Notes under the pieces: generated by a model
What the model was told of the DNA's origin: nothing
The model's input: only the letters and a program-made list of their open reading frames with translations
The model's database searches: none
In this document: in pieces, positions 25,204 through 34,695 of the stretch
Layout: the number at the start of each line of letters is the position of its first letter
Position numbering within the stretch: position 1 is the stretch's first letter
Position numbers and translations under genes: made by a program
DNA from: G965247775 sp965247775
GTDB lineage: Bacteria > Chloroflexota > Dehalococcoidia > Bin125
Direction of reading: 5' to 3'
DNA: 64,000 nucleotides
Assembly: GCA_965247775.1 (NCBI GenBank)
Contig: OZ252031.1
Span: 1,612,001-1,676,000, forward strand

Positions 25204-25398
25204 CTAGGAGCCGTTGCGGTTGATGGCCTCCAGGAGTTCCGCTCGCAGATCATCCGTGGCGCTGTGGAGCCGCTGCTCCATGCCCGCCATGTCCGCTCGG
25301 ATCTCCAGGCGGAGAGCGGCGATCTCCTGTCGTACATCGTTGATGCGGAGATGCGCGGCGACGGCGCTGGCATGGCTCTCGGGAGCGCTGGTGGTCAT
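25204..25398 (-). CDS. Short coiled-coil passenger protein (64 residues)
   Basis: The protein has a heptad-like helix, VRQEIAALRLEIRADMAGME, continuing through QRLHSATDDLRAELLEAI, so it is likely a small coiled coil. An RBS (AAGGAG) is placed 11 nt before the ATG. A possible promoter upstream is TTTACA with TAGGCT 16 nt later (around 25475-25448). It is first in the three-gene passenger operon. Small coiled-coil proteins of this type occur in phage and mobile DNA, but function cannot be assigned. Confidence 0.6.
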   Translation of the reverse strand: MTTSAPESHASAVAAHLRINDVRQEIAALRLEIRADMAGMEQRLHSATDDLRAELLEAINRNGS

Positions 25399-25522
25399 GG
25401 TGGTCGCGTCTCCTTCGGCGGAGGGGTGACGTTCCCTAGGCGTCTAGCCTAGCGAATCCTCCCGTACTGTAAATCCTTCACCACCACGGGGGCAACGCCC
25501 CTCGCGATCGCAGGTTCGACTC

Positions 25523-25621
25523 TGCCAGACCATGCGAGTAGAACGAGCGGAACTCGATGCTCCCTTGTGGCCCTACTTGCTGAACTGGTCTGGCAACGAG
25601 TTCCGCTCGCTGCAAGGGAGC
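25523..25621. repeat. Interleaved inverted-repeat cluster in the transposon
   Basis: Four pairs of reverse complements lie within 99 bases: TGCCAGACCA (25523-25532 with 25586-25595), GCGAGTAG (25534-25541 with 25573-25580, one G-U), CGAGCGGAACTCG (25544-25556 with 25597-25609) and GCTCCCTTG (25559-25567 with 25613-25621). The first two nest as one stem; the others cross them and each other. As RNA this is a pseudoknot-rich fold or a set of competing hairpins. As DNA it could be a multi-site binding or resolution region. It lies between the passenger operon and the 313-residue gene. Confidence 0.75.
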
Positions 25622-25627
25622 CCCTTG

Positions 25628-25753
25628 ATGGCTACGACTGCCCCGAAGCTTCAAGACGCTCTCGCCGCTCTTGCTGCCGGCGCCGTGTTCATCGGCACCT
25701 TTCTCCCCTGCTCAGGGATGGGGGGGAAGTGGCTTCGGCATGACGGCTCCTAG
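25628..25753 (+). CDS. Possible small membrane protein in the transposon
   Basis: The 41-residue reading MATTAPKLQDALAAL then has a hydrophobic stretch AALAAGAVFIGTFL. An RBS-like AAGGGAG lies before the ATG, but it is also the last arm of the repeat cluster. It ends against the convergent 313-residue gene (four-base overlap). No homologue is recognised, and it may not be a gene. An upstream in-frame start at 25532 would include the repeats. Confidence 0.3.
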   Translation: MATTAPKLQDALAALAAGAVFIGTFLPCSGMGGKWLRHDGS

Positions 25754-26691
25754 CCTACCGCGTTGATCTCGGCCGTGAACGGGCCACCGCACCCAGAATC
25801 GTCGATGTAGAAGGGGCCAGACCCATCGTAGTCAGCAATCGAGAAACCCAGCGTATGGGTCCCTTTCGCTTCCAGCGTGCGAACCTCCGCGACAGGGGAG
25901 CCCTCCTCGTCGACAATCCAGAGGTAGCACCAGTCGCCGTCCGCATCTTGCAGGAAGAGGTCGGCACCCGTAGTCGTGGCAGTGTAGCGGCCCGGCTCGA
26001 GTGAGAATGACGTGTAGCTATCCGCGACGGACACGCCCGCGGTGGTAGTGGGCGCTGGCTCTGGTGCAGGTGTAACCGCCGGCTCAGGCTCAGGCTCCAC
26101 CACGGCAGCCGGCGCAACTGGCACTGTCTCCTCATTATCCTCACAGGTGAACATCAGGCGGTCGAGCCGGAACTGCCTGAGGCCTTCCCAATCCAACCAA
26201 ACCTGGTCGTTACTCTTTCCAACGGCGCGGCCATCATGAGGGAATACCTTGACGCGAATAACCCCCTCGCTTGTCGGGGCTGTCAGGAAACGGATGTAAT
26301 CCCCGGCCTGGATCTGACCGGTTACTTGCGGGTTGCCAGAATAGATGACACCTGGCGCCTGGCCCCACTGCATGGACGATTCGGCGAGGAGCCGATTGCA
26401 GACCACGAACTCCTGGTAAGACTCCTCGAAGGTGGGATCAGGCGCGGGTTCCGGTGCGACCGCAGGTTCCGGCTTCGGTGCGGCCGCTGGCACGGGCTTA
26501 GGCGCCCGCACAACCTCCCGCACTGTCTCCGGCTCTGCCGCTTTCGGCTCAGGCTCAACCCGAGGCGTCACGGCGGCGGCAACCTCGTTGGACTCCGAGT
26601 CCTCATCTCCCCCGCCGATGGCGACGAGCACGCCAATGACGAGCAAGCCGACCATGCCAATAATGAGCATCTTTCTAAATCTGGTCGTCAT
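25750..26691 (-). CDS. Membrane-anchored passenger protein with Pro/Glu-rich linkers
   Basis: The 313-residue protein has an N-terminal helix (about 8-26, MLIIGMVGLLVIGVLVAIGG) after a short basic end, suggesting a signal anchor. A long Pro/Glu/Ala linker (about 42-88) precedes a domain from 90 to 190 (EESYQEFVVCNRLLAESS to DRLMFTCEDNEE). A second PEP linker follows, then a beta-rich C-terminal domain with SLEPGRYTATTTGADLFLQD. I recognise no family. Its start faces inward from the right terminal repeat, where TTGACG lies 17 nt before CTAGGT. Presence in a transposon suggests cargo. Function unknown. Confidence 0.7.
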   Translation of the reverse strand: MTTRFRKMLIIGMVGLLVIGVLVAIGGGDEDSESNEVAAAVTPRVEPEPKAAEPETVREVVRAPKPVPAAAPKPEPAVAPEPAPDPTFEESYQEFVVCNRLLAESSMQWGQAPGVIYSGNPQVTGQIQAGDYIRFLTAPTSEGVIRVKVFPHDGRAVGKSNDQVWLDWEGLRQFRLDRLMFTCEDNEETVPVAPAAVVEPEPEPAVTPAPEPAPTTTAGVSVADSYTSFSLEPGRYTATTTGADLFLQDADGDWCYLWIVDEEGSPVAEVRTLEAKGTHTLGFSIADYDGSGPFYIDDSGCGGPFTAEINAVG

Positions 26692-26743
26692 AGCAGGAAC
26701 CCCCTCGCAAGCTGAGGGAACCTAGCAAGGAGGGTGGCCTGGC

Positions 26744-26766
26744 GTCAAGTTAGGCTTATAATCCCC
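26744..26766 (-). repeat. Right terminal inverted repeat of the transposon
   Basis: This is the exact reverse complement of 23785-23807. Read inward it ends in TTGAC, and TTGACG is followed after 17 nt by CTAGGT, a possible promoter for the 313-residue passenger gene. Confidence 0.93.
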
Positions 26767-26774
26767 AACCGGGG
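26767..26774 (+). repeat. Target-site duplication, right copy
   Basis: AACCGGGG, identical to 23777-23784. It abuts the right terminal repeat. Confidence 0.9.
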
Positions 26775-26842
26775 CCGGTGGGGCCCGAGCGCTGGCGCCC
26801 GCCGGTACGGGCCCCGCCCCCGCTGGGGCGGGCAAGGCAAAC

Positions 26843-26861
26843 GCCCGTCCGAAGACGGGCG
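26843..26861 (-). terminator. Terminator hairpin of the rRNA operon
   Basis: On the minus strand GCCCGTC and GACGGGC flank a TTCG tetraloop, followed by GTTTGCCTTG. It lies 17 bases after the 5S 3' end, a position typical of rRNA operon terminators. The T-run is weak. Confidence 0.6.
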
Positions 26862-26877
26862 CTGCGCAAGGCAGCGG

Positions 26878-26994
26878 GCTGGCGATGGCCTATTTTCCGC
26901 AGGGGGTTGCCCCCCGAGTATCGTCAGCGCTGCGACGTTTCACTGCCGTGTTCGGGATGGGAACGGGTGGGGCCATCGCGCTCTAATCACCAGC
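26878..26994 (-). rRNA. rrf: 5S ribosomal RNA
   Basis: Read on the minus strand this has the 5S core CCCGTTCCCATCCCGAACAC and GGAAAATAGG near the end. The ends pair as helix I (GCTGGTGAT with ATCGCCAGC, nine pairs), which sets the limits; length is 117 nt. It lies only 35 nt after tRNA-Ala, with no 23S gene between. Confidence 0.92.
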
Positions 26995-27029
26995 ACCGAT
27001 GCTGCTGAGGGGTGGATCCGGCGGTCTGG

Positions 27030-27102
27030 TGGAGCCGAGGGGGGTCGAACCCCTGACCTCCGCCTTGCAAAGGCGGCGCTCTCCCAGCTGAGCTACGGCC
27101 CC
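27030..27102 (-). tRNA. tRNA-Ala (TGC)
   Basis: The cloverleaf is complete, with acceptor GGGGCCG/CGGCTCC, anticodon loop TTTGCAA and T-loop TTCGACC, discriminator A and encoded CCA. It is the second tRNA of the rRNA operon spacer. Confidence 0.95.
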
Positions 27103-27120
27103 GGCGGGAGTGCAGGCTGG

Positions 27121-27194
27121 TGGGCCATCCTGGACTCGAACCAGGGACCTCAGTCTTATCAGGACTGCGCTCTAACCAGCTGAGCTAATGGCCC
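27121..27194 (-). tRNA. tRNA-Ile (GAT)
   Basis: The cloverleaf has acceptor GGGCCAT/ATGGCCC, anticodon loop CTGATAA (GAT), discriminator A and encoded CCA. It lies between 16S and tRNA-Ala, the usual order in 16S-23S spacers. Confidence 0.95.
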
Positions 27195-27252
27195 GTGGCG
27201 TGGAGGCCGGATCGGTGGGCGACGCCGGGCCAGGCCGACGCCGCCTTAGCAG

Positions 27253-27268
27253 CTGGAGAGCGAAAGAG
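27253..27268 (-). repeat. 3' arm of the 16S precursor processing stem
   Basis: The 16 bases are perfectly complementary to 28998-29013 upstream of 16S on the same transcript; pairing extends to about 25 with two mismatches. Such flanking stems are cut by RNase III during 16S maturation. Confidence 0.75.
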
Positions 27269-27382
27269 AACATGCTCCGGCGAGCGGACGGACGCCTGCG
27301 GGGCGCGTACCGGACGCGTTCCCCGCGAGCGATCGACCTGGAAGCCTGCCGACCCCACCGAGGGCCGGAGGGCACTCCCTAG

Positions 27383-28880
<1,498 letters not shown>

Positions 28881-28997
28881 GTCCAAGCACTGTGCCGTCT
28901 CGCAGAACGAGACGGCGACGGTTCAAAACTCAACCCGGTCCCGCCGGCACGCACGCGCGCCAGCGGGCCCAGACGGTTTGTCCGCCCAAGCACGCTG

Positions 28998-29013
28998 CTC
29001 TTTCGCTCTCCAG
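28998..29013 (-). repeat. 5' arm of the 16S precursor processing stem
   Basis: This pairs with 27253-27268. Just before it on the transcript, ACCTTAACAACT resembles a boxA antitermination element. Confidence 0.7.
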
Positions 29014-29134
29014 TTGTTAAGGTGCCGCCGGCAACCCGGCCCCCACCGCCCCCAGGCGCGTCTCCCGGCCGGAGGCCTCGCCTCCCACCGCTCGACGGCC
29101 AGGGCACCGCGGGGTGCGCCCACGCGCGAGGGCG

Positions 29135-29164
29135 AACGTACACCGGCCCAGTCGGCGGTGTCAA
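29135..29164 (-). promoter_or_regulatory. Proximal rRNA promoter
   Basis: On the minus strand TTGACA (29164-29159), 18-nt spacer, TACGTT (29140-29135). It lies about 250 bp upstream of the 16S 5' end. Confidence 0.6.
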
Positions 29165-29209
29165 ACCGATTCCGACCGGTCGGCACGCACGCCACGCTGT
29201 CGCGGCCCC

Positions 29210-29238
29210 AGCTTAGCACATGTGTTCTGTCCGGGCAA
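29210..29238 (-). promoter_or_regulatory. Distal rRNA promoter
   Basis: On the minus strand TTGCCC (29238-29233), 17-nt spacer, TAAGCT (29215-29210). With the promoter at 29135-29164 it makes a tandem pair, as is usual for rRNA operons. It lies just after the tilS stop. Confidence 0.5.
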
Positions 29239-29250
29239 GGGGGGGCTGGC

Positions 29251-30300
29251 TCACGCCAGTCGCAGCCGATCCCCCCGCGCCTCGGCGACGATCCCACCCT
29301 CCAACTCCACCCGGTGACCGCCGCGCTCCAGCAGGCGCGCCAGGGCGGCGCTGCGTTCGGCATCGGGCGCGGGGGCGCCGAGACCCGCCACGAGCCTGCG
29401 CAGAACACGGATGCGCAACGCGAGCGGCTGCGCTCCGAGGGCGCGCCGGCTGAGGAGCAGGCCGCCCGCGGGCAAGGGATCCGCCAGCTCGCCGGCGAGG
29501 GCGGCGCTGAGGCCGTCCAAGGCTTCGCGGTCGCGGGCGGCAGCCCTGGCGAGTGCGGCCAGGCGTTCAACGATGCGCGGGTTGATCGCCGACAGAGCGG
29601 GCAGCACCTCCGCCCGGAGGCGGGCGCGGGTCCGGCGCTGGTCCAGGTTCTCCGGATCTTGCACGGGTTCCAGGCCCAGGGCACGGCAAAAGGCGGCCGT
29701 CTCGCTTCGTCGCAGGCCGAGCAGGGGACGCACCAGGACCAGGGCTCCGACGGCGGCAGAGCCGGGCGCATTGCCGGACGGGGGGGGCAGCGGCAGCGGG
29801 GCCCGCGCCGCCATGCCTGCCAAGCCGTCCAGACCGCTGCCCCGCAGCAGGTGTAACAGGACGGACTCGGCCTGGTCGTCCATCGTGTGGCCGACCACGA
29901 TCGCCCGACTCGTCGTGGCCAGGGCCACGTCGCGCAGGGCGGCGTAGCGCAGTCGCCGGGCGGCGGCTTCGATACCGCCGCCGCCGCGGTCGGCCTCGGC
30001 CGGGGCGTCCACGCTGCAGATGCGCAGGGGAGCGCCGGCGCGCTCGGCGATCGCGGCGGCGGCGGCGCGGAAGCCCTCTCGCACCAAGGGGACGGCGATC
30101 CCGTGATCGACGTGGGCGGCGCTGAGGGACCAGCCATTGCGACGGGCACGATCGGCCAGGGCCAGGAGCAGGGCGGACGAGTCCGGACCGCCGGAGATGC
30201 CGACGAGCAGTCGCGGGGGGGGGTCGCCTGGGACGTCCGCAAGCGCGCGCTGGGTCGCCTGCTCCACCTGGTCGCGGAGGGCGCGGGTGGCGCGGCTCAC
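29251..30300 (-). CDS. tilS: tRNA(Ile)-lysidine synthetase
   Basis: TilS converts C34 of the CAT-anticodon tRNA-Ile to lysidine so that it reads AUA. The 349-residue protein has the N-type ATP pyrophosphatase loop SGGPDSS at 36-42, the AAHVDHG segment, IVVGHTMDDQAESVLLHLLRG and a helical C-terminal part. The start overlaps neither neighbour; the FtsB-like gene ends 28 nt upstream. The rRNA promoters lie immediately downstream. Confidence 0.94.
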   Translation of the reverse strand: MSRATRALRDQVEQATQRALADVPGDPPPRLLVGISGGPDSSALLLALADRARRNGWSLSAAHVDHGIAVPLVREGFRAAAAAIAERAGAPLRICSVDAPAEADRGGGGIEAAARRLRYAALRDVALATTSRAIVVGHTMDDQAESVLLHLLRGSGLDGLAGMAARAPLPLPPPSGNAPGSAAVGALVLVRPLLGLRRSETAAFCRALGLEPVQDPENLDQRRTRARLRAEVLPALSAINPRIVERLAALARAAARDREALDGLSAALAGELADPLPAGGLLLSRRALGAQPLALRIRVLRRLVAGLGAPAPDAERSAALARLLERGGHRVELEGGIVAEARGDRLRLA

Positions 30301-30327
30301 GACGCACCCGCGGGCGGCGTCGTTGGA

Positions 30328-30813
30328 TCAGTTCGCGGACAGCGGGGGGGGCAGACTCTGCGGCCGGTCGTCCGGGGACGGCGGCAGCGCAGGGGAGGCG
30401 GGGAGGAGGTTGGCCCACCAGGGGGAGCGGAGAATTTCGAGGCCCGGCCGGAGGGGCGCCTGGATGGCGAATGCTTCTTCGCCCACCCGGACCAGGCCCA
30501 GCTCCTCCCGTGCGACTCGCTCGGCGTATTCGTCGGAATCGAGGAACGCAACGATCGCTTCCAGCTGGTCGGCATCCCAGCGCAGGTCATCGATCTCGCC
30601 TCGCAGCGCCACGACGCGGTCGTCGAGGGCGTTGGTGCTGACGACGCCGTCCATCGCGGTGAAGACAAAATAGCCCACTACGGCGAGGGCGGCGAAGAAG
30701 AGGAGGAGGGGCAGGATGCGGCGGCGGATGGGGGCGGAGACGTGGGCGTTCTGTAGCACCTCGCCGGCGTCCGGCGCCGCGTTGAGGGAATCGCGGGGAC
30801 GGTCGTTGGACAT
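30328..30813 (-). CDS. FtsB/DivIC-like septum formation initiator protein
   Basis: The 161-residue bitopic protein has a cytoplasmic N-terminus, one membrane helix (about 33-52, ILPLLLFFAALAVVGYFVF) and a coiled-coil region (VALRGEIDDLRWDADQLEAIVAFLD) followed by YAERVAREELGLVRVGE, the FtsB/DivIC signature. A proline-rich tail ends it. These proteins form the FtsQLB divisome complex. The ATG at 30813 is chosen because longer readings run into the next gene. Its place before tilS is common. Confidence 0.87.
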   Translation of the reverse strand: MSNDRPRDSLNAAPDAGEVLQNAHVSAPIRRRILPLLLFFAALAVVGYFVFTAMDGVVSTNALDDRVVALRGEIDDLRWDADQLEAIVAFLDSDEYAERVAREELGLVRVGEEAFAIQAPLRPGLEILRSPWWANLLPASPALPPSPDDRPQSLPPPLSAN

Positions 30814-30908
30814 GCACTGACCGGCCCACCACCGGCGCGTACGGTACCACAGCGGAGCCGGTGGCGCGACGCGGACAGCGGCCCTTGGGGGGCCGCCCCC
30901 GGCGACAG

Positions 30909-31550
30909 TCAGGCCTGCAGGTCCGCCCCGAGGTGCGAGGCGTCGTTGAGGGTGCGCAGCACGGTCCCACCGCGCCGCCGCTCGAAGACGGTGCGCCCGG
31001 TGAGGTCCAGTTCGAACTGCCGCCAGCGGTTGAGGTCCAGGTCGAGAGCGGCGCAGACCAGCGTGCGGATGACGAAGTTGTGCGAGACGAGGATCGTCGT
31101 CGGGTGGTCGCTGTTGGTATCGTCCGCGTTCGTCTCCAGGTACGGGGCCAATATCGGCCAGGCGCGTTCCTGCACCTGGCGCAGTGACTCGCCTTGGGGC
31201 ATCGTCAGCGCGGCGGTTTCGTCGCCGATCCAGCGCTCGATGAAGGCGGCGTAGCGCTCCCGCGCGGCCGCCCAGGTGAGCCCCTCCATCTCGCCGATGT
31301 CCATCTCCACCAGCGCCTCCTCGGTCTGGACATGGTGTCCATGCTCCGCGGCGATCGTGGCCGCGGTGTCGGCGGCCCGGGAGAGCGGGCTGGCGATCAC
31401 CTGCACGACCGGCTCCGCGGCGAGGGCGCGGGCGACGGCGGCAGCCTGACGGCGGCCGAGGTCGGTCAGCGGCGAGTCGCGGCGGCCCAAGCTGACACCG
31501 GCCACGTTGGCCTGGCACTGGCCGTGGCGCACCAGGATGACGCGGCCCAT
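30909..31550 (-). CDS. Histidine phosphatase family protein
   Basis: This is a phosphoglycerate-mutase-like phosphatase of 213 residues. The catalytic RHG is at the start (MGRVILVRHGQCQANVAGVS), with SPLSRAADTA, the acidic EMDIGEMEGLTW segment and the second catalytic His in ILVSHNFVIRTL. The ATG at 31550 has an RBS (GGAGACG). Substrate unknown; the family covers sugar phosphates, nucleotides and phosphoproteins. Confidence 0.9.
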   Translation of the reverse strand: MGRVILVRHGQCQANVAGVSLGRRDSPLTDLGRRQAAAVARALAAEPVVQVIASPLSRAADTAATIAAEHGHHVQTEEALVEMDIGEMEGLTWAAARERYAAFIERWIGDETAALTMPQGESLRQVQERAWPILAPYLETNADDTNSDHPTTILVSHNFVIRTLVCAALDLDLNRWRQFELDLTGRTVFERRRGGTVLRTLNDASHLGADLQA

Positions 31551-31587
31551 CAGCGTCTCCTGTCGCGGTCGAACAGGGGGGGCACGC

Positions 31588-32292
31588 TCAGTCCGCGTCC
31601 CGGCCGCCCGCACGGTAGGCGGCGCGGGCGAGTCGCGGCTCTTCCAACCTCAGCGCCGTGCGATGGACGCGCAGTGGCTCCGCCTCCACCCCCAGGGCGC
31701 GCGCGACCTGCTCAGGCCGGCCGGAGCCCGTCTCATCGTTGCGCAGCTCGGCTTGGAGCACGACCTCCCCGCTGCCGGCGCGCAGCAACGCCAGCGAGAA
31801 GATCAGGCGGCGCAGGTCGTAGCGACGGGTTTCGTCGCCACGCTGATGCTCCCAGGGGAGCGTCTCGCGGGCCAGCAGATCGTCGATGGTGGCGGCCCAG
31901 GCCTGAGGCGGGCGATCGTCGCTGAGCGTGATCTCGTAGGTCGCGGCGCGCAGCATGGATTGCAGCGAGGGATGGCCGGTCGGGACCTCGCGCAGATCGA
32001 GGATCCGGAAGCCCGGCGGCAGTTGCGGGGACAGGGATTGGAGCGGGCGGCGCAAGGGGATGCGCTCCGCGCAGCGGATCTCCAGCAGCTCGCACTGGGA
32101 GGTCATCCCCACGGCCAGTGGGGCGGCCAAGGCGATCCGTGGTCGTGGCGTGAATCCCTGCGAGTACTGCACGGGCAGGACGGCGCGTTTGAGGGCGCGT
32201 TCCCACATGCGCATGACGTCCAAATGGGTGATGTAGCGGGCGGCCGCATCGCGGGCGAAGGTGATGCGCAGGCGCTGCAGGTGTTCGCTCAT
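31588..32292 (-). CDS. DUF2344 (TIGR03936) protein
   Basis: The 234-residue protein starts with the family pattern LRITFARDAAARYITHLDVMRMWERALKRA, then PVQYSQGFTPRPRIALAAPLAVG. The domain often sits at the C-terminus of, or next to, a B12-binding radical SAM protein; here it stands alone and no radical SAM gene is near. Biochemical role is not established. Its ATG overlaps the stop of the small gene upstream (ATGA). Confidence 0.85.
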   Translation of the reverse strand: MSEHLQRLRITFARDAAARYITHLDVMRMWERALKRAVLPVQYSQGFTPRPRIALAAPLAVGMTSQCELLEIRCAERIPLRRPLQSLSPQLPPGFRILDLREVPTGHPSLQSMLRAATYEITLSDDRPPQAWAATIDDLLARETLPWEHQRGDETRRYDLRRLIFSLALLRAGSGEVVLQAELRNDETGSGRPEQVARALGVEAEPLRVHRTALRLEEPRLARAAYRAGGRDAD

Positions 32293-32558
32293 GATGGGAG
32301 TCGCTGGGGAAAGCCGTTCGCGGCAGGGGCGTTGTCGTGGGCAAGCGTACGCTGCTCCGCCCCGCTGAGGCCGGGCTCGATGGCGAGGGGCTCAACGACG
32401 GCCTCAGCGGCGCGGCGGCCGTCCGCGAGCGGACCCGCGATCCGGTCATCCCGGCGGATGCGGCCGATATTGCCCGGACAGGTGTGCTTCTGACCCTCGG
32501 GCAGCAGGCCACACTCCGCCACGCGCCAGATGTGGGGCTGCGGATCGCTGAGCCGCAC
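32289..32558 (-). CDS. Hypothetical small protein coupled to the DUF2344 gene
   Basis: The reading gives about 89 residues from a GTG at 32558 (an ATG at 32612 in the same frame would overlap meaB by 28 bp). A G-rich RBS lies upstream. The sequence includes HIWRVAECGLLPEGQKHTCP, with two cysteines, then an Arg- and Ala-rich stretch. I recognise no family. The four-base overlap with the next gene supports a real coding region; codon evidence is weaker than for neighbours. Confidence 0.4.
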   Translation of the reverse strand: MRLSDPQPHIWRVAECGLLPEGQKHTCPGNIGRIRRDDRIAGPLADGRRAAEAVVEPLAIEPGLSGAEQRTLAHDNAPAANGFPQRLPS

Positions 32559-32584
32559 GTCCGCTTCCCCCCCAGAGGACCCAT

Positions 32585-33540
<956 letters not shown>

Positions 33541-33541
<1 letters not shown>

Positions 33542-33963
33542 CAGCCGGGCGGGGGGACGTGCTCGCGCACGAAGTCGATGATGTCGCTGGTGTTCGCGCC
33601 GGGGCCGAAGACGCCCCTGAACCCCATCGCCTGCAGGGCGGCGGCGTCCTCATCGGGAATAATCCCGCCGCAGAAGAAGAGGGTGTTGGCAGGGGTAATC
33701 CCGCGCTCCCCGCAGGCCGCGACGATGGCGGGAAAGAGTTCCAAGTGCGCGCCCGAGAGGATGCTCAGGCCGATGACGTCGGCGTCTTCCTGCAAGGCGG
33801 CCTCCGCGATCATCCCGGGCGTCTGACGGATGCCGGTGTAGATCACCTCCATGCCGGCATCGCGCAGGGCCCGCGCCACGATCTTGGCGCCTCGGTCGTG
33901 CCCGTCCAGTCCGGGCTTGGCGACGATCACGCGGATCGTGCGTTGCGCGGTTGCGTCCGTCAT
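33541..33963 (-). CDS. Methylmalonyl-CoA mutase, B12-binding small subunit
   Basis: The 140-residue protein is a standalone cobalamin-binding domain: RVIVAKPGLDGHDRGAKIVA carries the DxHxxG lower-ligand motif (20-25), then GLSILSGAHLELFP and FFCGGIIPDEDAAAL. With the separate large subunit at 34696-36375 it forms a two-part mutase that interconverts methylmalonyl-CoA and succinyl-CoA. The ATG at 33963 gives the family N-terminus. Confidence 0.93.
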
Positions 33964-34127
33964 CGCCGCCGACCTTCCCCCAGCGGTGGGCCCTGCGAGG
34001 CGTGGGGCATCCGCTCTCTCTCCCTCATTATGCCGTCCGCGCCAGGCGAGCGGCAGCCCCCGGCCCGCGACGAGCCGCGGGCTGGGCAACCCGCGTCACG
34101 TGGTGGAGGCCGCTGAGGGTCACGCGC

Positions 34128-34682
34128 TCAGTCGCCGGTGTGTGAGGGGCGGGGTGCGCCCACGGCCCTGGCGGCCGCGGCCGCCCGCCAGGCGCCGATC
34201 TGCTGGGCGTGCTCACGGTCGTGCTCCAGGGCGATGCCAAGGACGGCGCGGGCCGCGTCCTGGGGGTCGTTGAGGGCGGCGTCGGGGATGCGCCCGGCGA
34301 GGCTGCGCAGCGCCTCCCGGCTCTTGCGCAGCGCCCGCAGCAGCTCCCGCGAGGAGAAGCGTCGCAGCGTATCGACGGCGGCGGCGTTGGCCCCATCCAG
34401 GCGCTTGAGAGGGAATTGCAACAGATCCACTCGCCGCCCCAAGAGATACTGACCGAGCGCCTCGGCTTCCCGGCCCTCCCAGAAGAGCCGGTGGGCGAGG
34501 ATCTGCTGCACAGACCATCCGGCGGGCTCCAGCGGTACGGCCGCCTGCTCCTCGCTGAGGCCGCGCACGGCATCGAGTAGGCGACGCCGCTCCTCCACGA
34601 GCCAGTAGCGCAGCCGCTCGGCGTCACTGTGACCATGTGGACCGCTACTGGGGCAGGCGCCGGGGTGGGTGGGCTGGGCCAT
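34128..34682 (-). CDS. DinB-like metal-binding fold protein
   Basis: The 184-residue helical protein resembles the DinB/YfiT four-helix-bundle superfamily: RLRYWLVEERRRLLDAVRGLSEEQ, then GWSVQQILAHRLFWEGREAE and the late EHDREHAQQIGAWR. Histidines at these three places are the usual metal ligands. It lies between the two mutase subunit genes, 13 nt after the large one. Many such proteins are thiol-dependent transferases, but the reaction here is unknown. Confidence 0.7.
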   Translation of the reverse strand: MAQPTHPGACPSSGPHGHSDAERLRYWLVEERRRLLDAVRGLSEEQAAVPLEPAGWSVQQILAHRLFWEGREAEALGQYLLGRRVDLLQFPLKRLDGANAAAVDTLRRFSSRELLRALRKSREALRSLAGRIPDAALNDPQDAARAVLGIALEHDREHAQQIGAWRAAAAARAVGAPRPSHTGD

Positions 34683-34695
34683 CAGCGCGCAGACA

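Larger units (their letters stand above)
23785..26766. mobile_element. IS1595-family transposon with passenger genes
   Basis: The element is 2982 bp and fully delimited by the sequence. The ends are 23-bp perfect inverted repeats beginning GGGGATTATAAGCCTAAC (23785-23807 and 26744-26766). They are flanked by the direct duplication AACCGGGG (23777-23784 and 26767-26774). Eight-base target duplications and an ISXO2-like transposase define the IS1595 family. Most family members are about 1 kb; here roughly 1.9 kb of extra DNA carries three small genes in one orientation, a membrane-anchored 313-residue protein and a complex repeat region. It lies between rpsA and the rRNA operon. Perfect ends and duplication imply recent insertion and possible activity. 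Confidence 0.93.

Noticed and set aside
25490..25535. tRNA-like 3' half with GGTTCGACTC and a final CCA inside the transposon.
   Set aside because: The T stem does not pair well, and no matching acceptor or anticodon arm is found upstream.
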